A stretch of DNA of 28,195 nucleotides from Bacillota bacterium (GCA_023424235.1 JAFAEB010000393.1:1-28195); one strand, 5' to 3'; shown: positions 1 through 7,806, counted from the stretch's first letter. Notes: a model not told the origin generated them from the letters alone. Numbers and translations are program-made.

Positions 1-153
1 GTAAAGGACTTTACATCTAGAAATAAGGATATAAAGCATTATGTTATCGTTGTAAAAGAAGGAGATAAAACTTCTAAGATATTATTTGAGCCAAATCAAA
101 AAATGGTAGATATCATAAGAGCCAAATATCCTAGAAAAGTAAATCTATACTAG
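1..153 (+). CDS. C-terminal fragment of an unrecognised protein
   Basis: Frame 1 is open from the left edge to a TAG at 151-153 and encodes the last 50 residues of a protein whose start lies outside the window. The fragment is basic and hydrophilic, with a beta-like stretch (HYVIVVKEGD) and the ending YPRKVNLY. I do not recognise a family. The codon use matches the rest of the window. The stop codon lies in a small inverted repeat (151-163). A convincing terminator is not seen until 338-370. Confidence 0.6.
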   Translation, partial: VKDFTSRNKDIKHYVIVVKEGDKTSKILFEPNQKMVDIIRAKYPRKVNLY

Positions 154-296
154 AATGATTCTATAAAAGAAAAATAAATCGATATGGGATTAGTAATTCT
201 TTAAAAAAATAAATTTATACTAGAAGAGTAATTCTAAACTAGAAGAGTAATTCTAAACTAGATAAATAGATAGTAGTAAAGTAACAATAACTACTA
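151..296. repeat. Cluster of short TAGAA/TTCTA inverted repeats, two in 19-bp tandem
   Basis: A 19-bp unit (CTAGAAGAGTAATTCTAAA) occurs twice head to tail at 220-238 and 239-257. Each copy contains the inverted repeat TAGAA-N6-TTCTA. A related perfect inverted repeat, TAGAA-TGA-TTCTA, lies at 151-163 over the stop codon of the upstream gene. A third inverted repeat, TAGTAGT/ACTACTA with a 12-nt loop, lies at 271-296. No reading frame of note crosses the area. Function is unknown: transcript processing, a protein-binding array or replication slippage are all possible. Confidence 0.6.
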
Positions 297-337
297 GTGG
301 GATTAGAAGTAATAAACTAAATAAAGAATGTTAAAAG

Positions 338-370
338 AAGGTATACTAATTTTTAGTATACCTTTTATTG
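338..370 (+). terminator. Rho-independent terminator
   Basis: An 11-bp perfect stem, AAGGTATACTA (338-348) with TAGTATACCTT (354-364), has a 5-nt loop and is followed by a T-rich tail. It probably ends the transcript of the gene truncated at the left edge, although it lies 185 nt past that stop codon. Confidence 0.7.
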
Positions 371-397
371 TATCATAGGAGATTAGGTCCTATGATA
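371..397. repeat. 10-bp inverted repeat directly after the terminator
   Basis: TATCATAGGA (371-380) is perfectly complementary to TCCTATGATA (388-397) across a 7-nt loop. No T-tract follows, so it is not a standard terminator. It abuts the terminator at 338-370 and precedes the 16-bp repeat array. Confidence 0.55.
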
Positions 398-440
398 TAA
401 AATACTCTGTGAGGATGCAAAGACCCGCATAGGAAGTAAT

Positions 441-514
441 CGCATACATGCGATGACGCATACATGCGATTACGCATACATGCGATGACGCATACATGCG
501 ACGCATAAATACGA
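441..514. repeat. 16-bp tandem repeat array, self-complementary units
   Basis: Units of CGCATACATGCGATGA start at 441, 457 (last bases TTA instead of TGA) and 473. A 13-base partial unit follows at 489-501, then a degenerate copy (CGCATAAATACGA) at 502-514. Each unit carries CGCAT-AC-ATGCG, so it can fold on itself or pair with any other unit. The array is locally GC-richer than the flanks. It is enclosed by complementary arms GCAAAG (417-422) and CTTTGC (517-522), and further out by ACTCT (404-408) and AGAGT (529-533). There is no evidence of coding; this looks like a structured noncoding element of unknown role. Confidence 0.75.
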
Positions 515-676
515 CCCTTTGCGGAGGGAGAGTTTACCTTGGAAGACACTTTGTACTTGTATATCCTATAAGATGGGAATATAAGATAATTTAACTTTAT
601 GTATGTGGTAAACGGAAGAAAAAGGTATTGTGTATATGTGATAAAGACAGAAAAAGGTCGAAATTTCGATTTATGG

Positions 677-705
677 TTGACAAGCCCTGATTACTTTAGT
701 ATACT
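677..705 (+). promoter_or_regulatory. guaB promoter (sigma-A type)
   Basis: TTGACA (677-682) and TATACT (700-705) are separated by exactly 17 bp. Initiation near 712 would give a leader of about 50 nt. Because the promoter lies inside the upstream open extension of the guaB frame, it supports translation from 761 rather than from 599. No purine riboswitch is recognisable in the leader. Confidence 0.75.
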
Positions 706-760
706 TTTAAAAATTATAACTAACTTAAAACATATTTATGAGAAAGTGAGGCAATTTAAA

Positions 761-2215
761 ATGGGAACTATTATCGGTGAAGGCATTACATTTGATGACG
801 TTCTTCTGGTACCAGCTTATTCTGAAGTGATACCAAATGAAGTTGATGTATCAACTTTATTAACCCAATCAATTAAATTAAACATTCCTATGATGAGTGC
901 AGGAATGGATACAGTGACAGAGCACAGAATGGCTATCGCTATGGCAAGACAAGGTGGAATCGGTGTAATCCACAAAAACATGTCCATTGAGAGGCAAGCA
1001 GAAGAGGTTGATAAAGTAAAACGTTCAGAAAACGGAGTTATCACGGACCCATTTTATTTATCTCCAGAACATACATTATATGATGCAACTGAATTAATGG
1101 CTAAATACAGAATATCTGGTGTGCCAATTACAGAAGGTAAAAAATTAGTTGGTATTATTACAAATCGTGATTTAAAGTTCGAAACAGATTTTACTAGAAA
1201 AATTAAAGAGTGTATGACTTCAGAAGGCTTAATTACTGCCCAAGAAGGAATTACTTTAGAAGAAGCAAAAAAAATATTAGCAACAGTTAGAAAAGAAAAA
1301 TTACCTATTGTTGATAAAGATGGTAACCTAAAAGGGTTAATTACAATAAAAGATATTGAAAAGCAAATCAAGTACCCACTATCTGCAAAAGATAATCAAG
1401 GTAGATTACTTTGTGCAGCAGCAGTTGGTGTTACTGCCAATATACTTGATCGTGTTGATGCTTTAGTAAAAGCTAAAGTAGATGCTATCGTAATTGATAC
1501 TGCTCATGGACATTCCGCTAATGTTCTTAAAGTAGTAAAAATGGTACACGATACTTACAAAGACCTTCAAATCATTGCTGGTAATGTTGCAACAGCTGAA
1601 GCAACAGAAGATCTAATAAAAGCAGGTGTAAGCGCTGTTAAAGTTGGTATTGGACCAGGTTCTATATGTACTACTAGAATTGTAGCAGGAATCGGTGTAC
1701 CACAAGTTACTGCTATTATGAATTCTTATGAAGCCGCTAAAAAATATGGAGTACCAATTATTGCTGATGGTGGTATTAAATATTCTGGAGATATAGCAAA
1801 AGCAATTGCTGCTGGAGCTAATGTATGTATGATGGGTAGCATATTTGCTGGATGTGATGAAAGTCCTGGTGAATTTGAATTATTCCAAGGTAGAAAATAC
1901 AAAGTATATCGTGGAATGGGATCTATTGCTGCTATGGAGAATGGAAGTAAGGATAGATATTTCCAATCCAATGCGAAGAAACTTGTTCCAGAAGGTGTAG
2001 AAGGAAGAGTTGCATATAAAGGAACAGTTGAAGATACTGTATTCCAATTAATGGGCGGACTACGTTCTGGTATGGGATACTGTGGAGCACAAAACATTGA
2101 AGCATTAAAGACAAATGGTAAATTTGTTAAAATTTCTGCTGCATCCTTAAAAGAAAGCCATCCACATGATATCCATATTACAAAAGAAGCGCCAAATTAT
2201 AGTGTAGACCAATAA
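761..2215 (+). CDS. guaB: Inosine-5'-monophosphate dehydrogenase
   Basis: Catalyses NAD-dependent oxidation of IMP to XMP, the committed cytosolic step of GMP synthesis. The 484-residue length is normal for the family. The N-terminal catalytic half begins with the typical GITFDDVLLVPAYSEV segment. Two CBS motifs (about residues 93-205) interrupt the TIM barrel. IDTAHGHS lies at 246-252 and the active-site loop GPGSICTTR at 298-306, with catalytic Cys303. The phosphate-binding ADGGIKYSGDI and the MGSIFAG turn are intact, as is the C-terminal flap region. The frame stays open upstream to an ATG at 599, but a strong promoter (677-705) lies in that extension, and GTGAGG sits 9 nt before the ATG at 761, so I use 761. 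It is monocistronic, with its own terminator. Confidence 0.96.
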   Translation: MGTIIGEGITFDDVLLVPAYSEVIPNEVDVSTLLTQSIKLNIPMMSAGMDTVTEHRMAIAMARQGGIGVIHKNMSIERQAEEVDKVKRSENGVITDPFYLSPEHTLYDATELMAKYRISGVPITEGKKLVGIITNRDLKFETDFTRKIKECMTSEGLITAQEGITLEEAKKILATVRKEKLPIVDKDGNLKGLITIKDIEKQIKYPLSAKDNQGRLLCAAAVGVTANILDRVDALVKAKVDAIVIDTAHGHSANVLKVVKMVHDTYKDLQIIAGNVATAEATEDLIKAGVSAVKVGIGPGSICTTRIVAGIGVPQVTAIMNSYEAAKKYGVPIIADGGIKYSGDIAKAIAAGANVCMMGSIFAGCDESPGEFELFQGRKYKVYRGMGSIAAMENGSKDRYFQSNAKKLVPEGVEGRVAYKGTVEDTVFQLMGGLRSGMGYCGAQNIEALKTNGKFVKISAASLKESHPHDIHITKEAPNYSVDQ

Positions 2216-2222
2216 ATTATAA

Positions 2223-2270
2223 TAAGCTCTAAAACTTATATCATTATATAGGTTTTAGGGCTTATTTTTT
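2223..2270 (+). terminator. guaB terminator
   Basis: A 16-bp imperfect stem (2223-2238 with 2249-2264, G-U pairs included) is followed by six T residues at 2265-2270. It begins 7 nt after the guaB stop, between guaB and the convergent amidase gene. Confidence 0.85.
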
Positions 2271-2356
2271 ACCATTTATTAAGTATAAGGATGTTATTTC
2301 ACACTCTTATGATAGAAGAATATCCAAAATTTTGATTAGGTGAAGCTTATAGAAGG

Positions 2357-3046
2357 TTATTGAATCTTTTCTTCTATATAACTCATAACATCATCCTTAA
2401 ATTCCTCCCATTCATCAGGATGATCGACGAAGTATAGGGGACACTTCTTTCCAGTAACATCATAATGTCTTATAATATCCTCTCTTTCTAAATCATATTC
2501 ATGAATAAGCAAGGCTACAAGTGCTACTAAGGAATCGTATGTTGCATCTGTGAATTTACCGTCACTATCTGGATGACATGTTTCGATTGATATGGAATCA
2601 TTATTGCGGTGATTTGAGGCGTAAGCCACTTCATTTAGAGGAACACATTGTATTAATTCACCTTCAAGACCAATTACATAATGACTACTCGCATAGGTTG
2701 TATGCTTGGTCTTAAGGTTCTCAAAATAGTTACGATTGTTTATGGCTGTAGTTCCAGGATTGCCGGTATAATGTACAACAATACTATTTACTTCATATAA
2801 AGGAGTCTGAGGTCTAGAGTATGAATTAGGAGTTAATAGCATCTCATCAATTGTTAATAATTCTTTTGTATCCAGAGCAAGAACTTTGTTATTTGACGTA
2901 AATGTTCTTAGATTATTTTTCGTTGACACGATTAAAATAAGAATCGGTAGAATGATGAATAGACCTATAACAATTCGAATCAAACGAAACAGCTTCTTTT
3001 TTCTACGTTTTCTTTTCAACCATTGCTCTTTTGTTAATATAGCCAT
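2357..3046 (-). CDS. Membrane-anchored N-acetylmuramoyl-L-alanine amidase (Amidase_2/PGRP fold)
   Basis: A 229-residue peptidoglycan hydrolase expected to cleave the amide bond between MurNAc and L-alanine. A very basic N-terminus (KRKRRKKK, residues 11-18) precedes one membrane segment (about 23-40), so the catalytic domain is outside and tethered. The Amidase_2 domain covers about 70-215. Expected zinc ligands are present: His92 in VVHYTG, His194 in IRHYDVTGKKCP and Cys202, with Lys200 in the usual catalytic position. SSHYVIGLEGELIQCVP (120-136) is typical. AAGGAAGG precedes the ATG. The distance from the dCMP deaminase terminator suggests separate transcription. The physiological role (wall turnover, spore or division) cannot be told from sequence. 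Confidence 0.9.
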   Translation of the reverse strand: MAILTKEQWLKRKRRKKKLFRLIRIVIGLFIILPILILIVSTKNNLRTFTSNNKVLALDTKELLTIDEMLLTPNSYSRPQTPLYEVNSIVVHYTGNPGTTAINNRNYFENLKTKHTTYASSHYVIGLEGELIQCVPLNEVAYASNHRNNDSISIETCHPDSDGKFTDATYDSLVALVALLIHEYDLEREDIIRHYDVTGKKCPLYFVDHPDEWEEFKDDVMSYIEEKIQ

Positions 3047-3170
3047 TGATAAACCTTCCTTTATGTAAGTATTGTGTTACTACTATTGTTCCATAAATGA
3101 TACTTACTTTCAAGTAACTTTATCTTAAACATTTCTAGCGAAAAAGGATCTAAATTATGAACAAAAATTA

Positions 3171-3208
3171 AGAAATAAAACGCCGTGGGTTAGACGGCGT
3201 TTATTTCT
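3171..3208 (-). terminator. Terminator of the dCMP deaminase gene
   Basis: ACGGCGTTTATTTCT (3194-3208) pairs with the complementary arm at 3171-3186, with one bulged A and a 7-nt loop. Read on the minus strand, the GC-rich core ends in a TTTTATTTCTT run. The stem begins within the stop codon of the dCMP deaminase gene and separates it from the downstream amidase gene. Confidence 0.8.
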
Positions 3209-3687
3209 TATAATGAAAGAGTTAGCTCTTTATTTATTTTATCATAAGCACGATATACTACATTGGAAGCAAGTAGCATACGTTTTGCTGCTTTCACTGC
3301 ATCGGTATCTGAGTATTTATCAGATAGATAGATTATTTCTTTAATACCTTTTTGAATGAGTGCTTTTGTACACTCATTGCATGGGAATAAGGTAACATAT
3401 AGCTTTGAACCTTTCATATTCGTTCCAGTATAATTTAATATTGCATTCATTTCTGCGTGGCATACATAAAGATATTTCGTATCTATGGGGTCACCAACTC
3501 TTTCCCAAGGAAATTCGTCATCGGAGCAGCCAATTGGCATTCCATTATAACCTACAGATAAAATTTTATTATCCTCACTAACGATACAAGCACCAACACA
3601 AGTACTAGGATCCTTGCTTCGTTCTGCGGATAACAATGCAATCCCCATAAAATATTCATCCCATTTTAAATAATCTTGCTTTTTCAT
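3208..3687 (-). CDS. Deoxycytidylate (dCMP) deaminase, ComEB-like
   Basis: Zinc-dependent cytosolic enzyme that deaminates dCMP to dUMP, feeding dTMP synthesis. The 159-residue protein carries the cytidine-deaminase-like motifs: CHAEMNAI with His77 (zinc) and Glu79 (proton shuttle), and FPCNEC with Cys103 and Cys106 (zinc). The N-terminal KWDEYFMGIALLSAERSKDPSTCVGA segment is characteristic of dCMP deaminases and of the related ComEB. The frame opens 10 codons earlier at 3717, but GGGGG lies 6 nt before the ATG at 3687, so I prefer that start. It is divergent from pstS. The family can be allosterically controlled by dCTP/dTTP; I cannot judge that here. Confidence 0.92.
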   Translation of the reverse strand: MKKQDYLKWDEYFMGIALLSAERSKDPSTCVGACIVSEDNKILSVGYNGMPIGCSDDEFPWERVGDPIDTKYLYVCHAEMNAILNYTGTNMKGSKLYVTLFPCNECTKALIQKGIKEIIYLSDKYSDTDAVKAAKRMLLASNVVYRAYDKINKELTLSL

Positions 3688-3810
3688 TTGTTTCCCCCAT
3701 TTCTCTAATTTCAACATTGATAATTATTACGATTAAATGAAATCTTATGTAGACAATTATAATTTTATAATCATGATTTTATCATAAGCAGCTTGGATTG
3801 TGAAGTGGGG

Positions 3811-3830
3811 TTTACATAAACTTTACATAA
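3811..3830 (+). promoter_or_regulatory. Pho box (PhoB/PhoP-type direct repeat) of the pst operon
   Basis: Two perfect 9-bp direct repeats, TTTACATAA, lie at 3811-3819 and 3822-3830, an 11-bp period matching one DNA turn, as in Pho boxes bound by PhoB/PhoP dimers. The second copy sits where a -35 element would be, with AT-rich -10 candidates (GATAAT 3843-3848 or TAATAA 3845-3850) about 15-17 bp downstream. It is 83 nt before pstS. The matching regulator, phoB, is in the operon itself, implying autoregulation. The assignment rests on the repeat pattern and context. Confidence 0.75.
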
Positions 3831-3912
3831 GGCAAATAAAGAGATAATAAAAAGGGAATATTATTAAAATGTAAACACATTATTAATTTGAAATTAACTT
3901 GGGAGGAACAAA

Positions 3913-4779
3913 ATGAAGAAACAATTTTATTTAATTGCTTCATTGTTACTTGTTGCATTACTATTCTTTGGATGTAGTCAGGCAAATAATGATGATTCAA
4001 ATAAAGGATCTGATGAGACAGGGGGATCGGTTAGTGATTTAGCTGGGACAATAAGTATAACAGGATCCACTTCTGTAGAGAAAATCTTATATGATATGAT
4101 GGATGAATTTATGGCTTATAACCCTGATGTCACAGTAAATTACACAGGAACAGGTTCATCATCGGGTATCTCAGATACATTAACCTTTGCCAATGATATT
4201 GGTGTTTCTTCAAGGGAAATACGTGATACAGAAAAAAAAGAAGGATTAAAAGAGGTCATATTTGCTTATGATGGGATTGCGGTCGTTGTTAATCCCAAAA
4301 ACCCAGTTAAGGACATAAGTCTTAGTGATTTAGTTAAAATATATAATGGTGAAATAACGAACTGGAATATGCTTGGCGGTATGGATTCCCCAATTGTTGT
4401 AGTGTCAAGAGAAGATGCGTCTGGTACACGAACTGCCTTTGAGGAGTTAATCGATTTAAAGGATGCCGGAGGACTAACTTTAAATGCTACGGTTGTTGAA
4501 GGAAATGGCAATATACAAGCCAGTGTAGCCGGAAATAAAAATGCAATTGGATACGTATCATTTGCATTTATTAATGAAGATGTAAGAAGTGTTTTGATTG
4601 ATGGTGTAGAAGCATCTGCAGAAAATGCAAAAAAGGGTAATTATCATCTTGCAAGACCTTTTTTAATGGTATATATGGAAAGTAAATTGTCACCTGTAGG
4701 TAGAGCATTTCTTCAATTTGCAACAAGTGAAGATGGCCAGAACTTTGTTACAGAACATGGAGGCATTAGAGTAGATTGA
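3913..4779 (+). CDS. pstS: Phosphate ABC transporter substrate-binding lipoprotein PstS
   Basis: Extracytoplasmic phosphate receptor of the high-affinity Pst importer. The 288-residue precursor has a signal peptide (MKKQ then a hydrophobic run) ending in LLFFGC, so Cys21 is the likely lipidated residue. The lipobox is slightly atypical, with Phe at -3 and -2. Mature-protein motifs fit a PBP-like fold binding phosphate: ITGSTSVEKI (about 50-59), GTGSSSGISD and SREDASGTRTAFEE, whose Ser/Thr/Arg residues contact phosphate in this family. GGGAGG lies 6 nt before the ATG. It is the first gene of the operon, downstream of a Pho box, and its stop overlaps the pstC start. Confidence 0.95.
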   Translation: MKKQFYLIASLLLVALLFFGCSQANNDDSNKGSDETGGSVSDLAGTISITGSTSVEKILYDMMDEFMAYNPDVTVNYTGTGSSSGISDTLTFANDIGVSSREIRDTEKKEGLKEVIFAYDGIAVVVNPKNPVKDISLSDLVKIYNGEITNWNMLGGMDSPIVVVSREDASGTRTAFEELIDLKDAGGLTLNATVVEGNGNIQASVAGNKNAIGYVSFAFINEDVRSVLIDGVEASAENAKKGNYHLARPFLMVYMESKLSPVGRAFLQFATSEDGQNFVTEHGGIRVD

Positions 4780-5681
4780 TGAATACAAATAAAATAAAAT
4801 CAGAAGAAAAAAATAGATATTATAAAGAAAAACTATTTCATGGCATATTTTTATTTAGCTCTTTAATTAGTGTATTAAGCGTAGTTGCCATAATTGTTTT
4901 TGTGTTTTCTAAGGGGCTTACCCCATTTATATCTGAAAATCCTTATAGCTTTTTGGATTTTATAACAGGCCTTAAGTGGAGTCCAAGTAATGAAGTGTAT
5001 GGTGTATTTTATATGATAGTAGGTTCTATATTTGCTACATTAGGAGCCATTATACTAGGTGTACCAATTGGTTTACTGACGGCAGTATTTATTGCTGAAA
5101 TTGCCTCAAAACAAGTGGTTCGATTTATAAAACCAGCTGTAGAATTACTAGCAGGTATCCCTTCTGTCATATATGGTGCCTTTGGACTTGGAATTGTGGT
5201 ACCAGCATTAAATACCATATCACCTACAGGACAAGGTGAATCATTATTTGCTGTAATTATAGTTTTAACCATTATGATTCTACCAACAATTATATCCTTA
5301 AGCGAAGCAAGTATTAGGGCAGTTCCAAAATCCTATCGTGAGGCATCGCTAGGTCTTGGTGGGTCAAAGATACAAACAATTTTTAAAGCAGTCGTACCAG
5401 CAGCTAAGTCTGGTATATTAACAGCAACTGTACTTGGAATCGGTAGAGCCATTGGTGAAACTATGGCAGTTATGATGATTGCTGGTAATAATATTGGTGG
5501 ATTACCAACAAGTATTTGGTCAAAAATACGTCCTTTAACAACAAACATAGCAATGGAAATGGGTTATGCATCCGGTAGACACCAAGATATGTTATTTGCA
5601 ACTGGTGTAATATTATTCATATTCATAATGGTAATTAATTTAACACTAATTAAACTTACCAATCGTTTAGGTCAAAAATAG
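4779..5681 (+). CDS. pstC: Phosphate ABC transporter permease PstC
   Basis: One of the two membrane subunits forming the phosphate channel. It is 300 residues with about six hydrophobic segments; the first is at about 21-44 after a hydrophilic cytoplasmic start. The coupling (EAA-type) region that contacts PstB is GLGGSKIQTIFKAVVPAAKSGI, followed by the permease hallmark RAIGETMAV. The ATG at 4779 shares its A with the pstS stop (TGATG), indicating translational coupling. A TTG one codon earlier is the alternative start. GGAGG lies at 4759-4763, rather far upstream, consistent with reinitiation. Confidence 0.95.
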   Translation: MNTNKIKSEEKNRYYKEKLFHGIFLFSSLISVLSVVAIIVFVFSKGLTPFISENPYSFLDFITGLKWSPSNEVYGVFYMIVGSIFATLGAIILGVPIGLLTAVFIAEIASKQVVRFIKPAVELLAGIPSVIYGAFGLGIVVPALNTISPTGQGESLFAVIIVLTIMILPTIISLSEASIRAVPKSYREASLGLGGSKIQTIFKAVVPAAKSGILTATVLGIGRAIGETMAVMMIAGNNIGGLPTSIWSKIRPLTTNIAMEMGYASGRHQDMLFATGVILFIFIMVINLTLIKLTNRLGQK

Positions 5682-5738
5682 TGAATGATATTATAGTTGA
5701 TGCCCTAAATGGGAAGAAACAGCAGAATGGAGAGTATT

Positions 5739-6893
5739 ATGAAAAATATGAATAGAAGAAAGTCCTATGATGCAATACTAAAGTCTTTAATCTATCTTTG
5801 TACAGGACTGACCTTATTTGTCTTAGTTGTAATCATTGGATTTGTATTATATAAGGGGCTACCCGGTATTAATCTCAATTTTTTAACTAGGCAATGGGAT
5901 GACAAGACTACCTTTGTTAATGTAATACCATCACAGGAAGATATTAATACAGATAAGAAAGAGAATAATTATATTTCTACACTAGGTATTTATATTGAAC
6001 AAGATGGAGAAGATTTTGTCATTACAAAAATCGATTCCACCTCACCTGTTCTAGAGGCTAAGAATTTAAAAAATGTTAATTATGAATTAATGAAGCTTGA
6101 TGAAATTACAAAGGTAGATAGTACTAATTTAAGCGGTTTAACATTAGAAGAAGTTGTTAGCATGTTAAATCAATTAAATGGTGAGGTAAGGCTAAAAGTA
6201 ACTAGACCTGGTGGTGGTATTATACCAATGTTAGTTTCTACAATTTACATTATCCTTTTATCCTTACTTATTGCAGCACCGATTGGAATTTGCTCCGCTA
6301 TTTATTTAAATGAATATGCGAAACCTGGTAAAATTTTAAGATTAATTCGTTTTGCCATTCAGAACTTAGCTGGTATACCTTCCATTATCTATGGTTTATT
6401 TGGTATGTTAGTATTTGTACGTTTATTAAAAATGGAGTATTCCATACTAGCTGGTTCACTAACCTTAAGTATATTATTGCTTCCAACTATTATATCGACA
6501 ACAGAAGAGGCATTAAAAGAAATTCCGAAAGCATATAGAGAATCTTCATATGGATTAGGTGCTACAAAAATTCAAACAATAAGTCGTGTTATTCTACCTG
6601 GAGCACTACCAGGTATACTAGTTGCTGTAATTTTAAGTATTGGTAGAATTGTAGGGGAATCAGCAGCCCTTATATGGACAGCAGGTACCGTAGCCCAAAT
6701 CCCAGAAACACTAACAGGAAGTAAAGCAAGTTCAGCAACACTTACAACAAAAATGTATTGGTTAATAAAAGAAACCGCAGATTTAGAAGCTGCAAGCTCA
6801 ATCGCGGTCGTATTATTAGTCTTAATTATACTTTTAAATATGATATCAAAACTTATTACTAGAAGATTCCTTAAAAAAAGAGGAACCCTATAG
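5739..6893 (+). CDS. pstA: Phosphate ABC transporter permease PstA with inserted PDZ-like domain
   Basis: Second membrane subunit of the Pst importer, 384 residues against roughly 280-300 in typical PstA. The extra length is one block between TM1 (about 20-39) and the usual GGGIIPMLVSTIYI entry to TM2. After INLNFLT there is a linker, then a PDZ-like domain (about 81-157): LGIYIEQDG, a substituted core, LTLEEVVSMLNQL and VRLKVTRPGG. By topology it faces outside. The permease core is intact: NLAGIPSIIYGLFG, the coupling region GLGATKIQTISRVILPGALPGI, and RIVGESAALIWTAG. An ATG at 5709 is in frame, but GGAGAG sits 4 nt before the ATG at 5739, so I start there. Confidence 0.93.
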   Translation: MKNMNRRKSYDAILKSLIYLCTGLTLFVLVVIIGFVLYKGLPGINLNFLTRQWDDKTTFVNVIPSQEDINTDKKENNYISTLGIYIEQDGEDFVITKIDSTSPVLEAKNLKNVNYELMKLDEITKVDSTNLSGLTLEEVVSMLNQLNGEVRLKVTRPGGGIIPMLVSTIYIILLSLLIAAPIGICSAIYLNEYAKPGKILRLIRFAIQNLAGIPSIIYGLFGMLVFVRLLKMEYSILAGSLTLSILLLPTIISTTEEALKEIPKAYRESSYGLGATKIQTISRVILPGALPGILVAVILSIGRIVGESAALIWTAGTVAQIPETLTGSKASSATLTTKMYWLIKETADLEAASSIAVVLLVLIILLNMISKLITRRFLKKRGTL

Positions 6894-6917
6894 ATGGGTA
6901 TGAAGGAGGCAATAACA

Positions 6918-7679
6918 GTGAACAATAATGATATAAAATTTATGGTTAGAGATTTAGACCTATATTATGGCAATTTTCATGCATTAAAAAACATAAATAT
7001 GGATTTAGATAAAGGTAAAATTACAGCATTTATTGGTCCATCTGGTTGTGGTAAATCCACATTTTTAAAGACAATTAATCGTATGAATGATTTGGTTGAA
7101 GGAGTATCAATAACTGGAAGTATTACAATGGATGGTGTTGATATTTATAAAGATATGGATGCCATTACCTTAAGAACTCGAGTAGGAATGGTTTTTCAAC
7201 AGCCAAATCCATTTCCAATGAGTATTTACGATAATGTAGCTTATGGTCCAAGAATTCATGGTATTAAGAAAAAGAATGTACTAGATGAAATCGTAGAGAA
7301 ATCCTTAAGGCAAGCTGCAATATGGGATGAAGTAAAGGATAAGCTAAAGAAAAGTGCTTTAGCGATATCTGGTGGACAACAGCAAAGAATTTGTATTGCT
7401 AGAACCTTAGCAATTGAACCAGAAGTAATATTAATGGATGAGCCAACATCTGCCCTAGACCCAATTTCAACCTTAAAGATAGAGGATTTAGCTTCTGAAT
7501 TAAAGAAATCCTATACCATAATTATAGTTACTCATAACATGCAACAAGCAGGTAGAATCTCTGATAAAACAGCCTTTTTCCTTACTGGAGAAGTAATAGA
7601 GTACGGGGATACCGATCAAATTTTTAATAAGCCAATGAATAAGAAAACGGAAGATTATATTACTGGAAGATTTGGTTAA
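6918..7679 (+). CDS. pstB: Phosphate ABC transporter ATP-binding protein PstB
   Basis: Cytosolic ATPase that powers phosphate uptake through PstC/PstA. The 253-residue length is standard. Walker A GPSGCGKST is at about 40-48; next come the Q-loop region VGMVFQQPNPFPMSIYDNV, a signature AISGGQQQRICIART, Walker B VILMDEPTSALDP and the switch His in IIVTHNMQQA. The C-terminus (DYITGRFG) is typical of PstB. I chose GTG at 6918 because AAGGAGG lies 8 nt upstream. An ATG at 6894, next to the pstA stop, lacks a ribosome binding site of its own and adds eight non-conserved residues. Confidence 0.95.
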   Translation: MNNNDIKFMVRDLDLYYGNFHALKNINMDLDKGKITAFIGPSGCGKSTFLKTINRMNDLVEGVSITGSITMDGVDIYKDMDAITLRTRVGMVFQQPNPFPMSIYDNVAYGPRIHGIKKKNVLDEIVEKSLRQAAIWDEVKDKLKKSALAISGGQQQRICIARTLAIEPEVILMDEPTSALDPISTLKIEDLASELKKSYTIIIVTHNMQQAGRISDKTAFFLTGEVIEYGDTDQIFNKPMNKKTEDYITGRFG

Positions 7680-7806
7680 TTAATACTTGAAAATAATCGG
7701 ATTTAATCATAATATAGAGATAACATATAAGTATATTTGCATCTTATAGTTTGATTCATGATATTATGCAGTAATTTTGAGGCTAACGATAGAAGGGAGA
7801 CTTAAT

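Noticed and set aside
441..514. Possible CRISPR array
   Set aside because: The units are directly contiguous, 16 bp, with no spacers and no cas genes nearby; this is a tandem repeat.
599..760. Open extension of the guaB frame, 54 codons
   Set aside because: It contains the guaB promoter, has no good ribosome site, and is unlike any IMPDH N-terminus.
706..760. Purine riboswitch in the guaB leader
   Set aside because: None of the conserved purine aptamer segments are present and the leader is only about 50 nt.
1726..2097. Opposite-strand open frames inside guaB, pst, purH, floT and nadE
   Set aside because: They lack ribosome sites and family motifs and lie fully within well-supported genes; they are codon-bias shadows.
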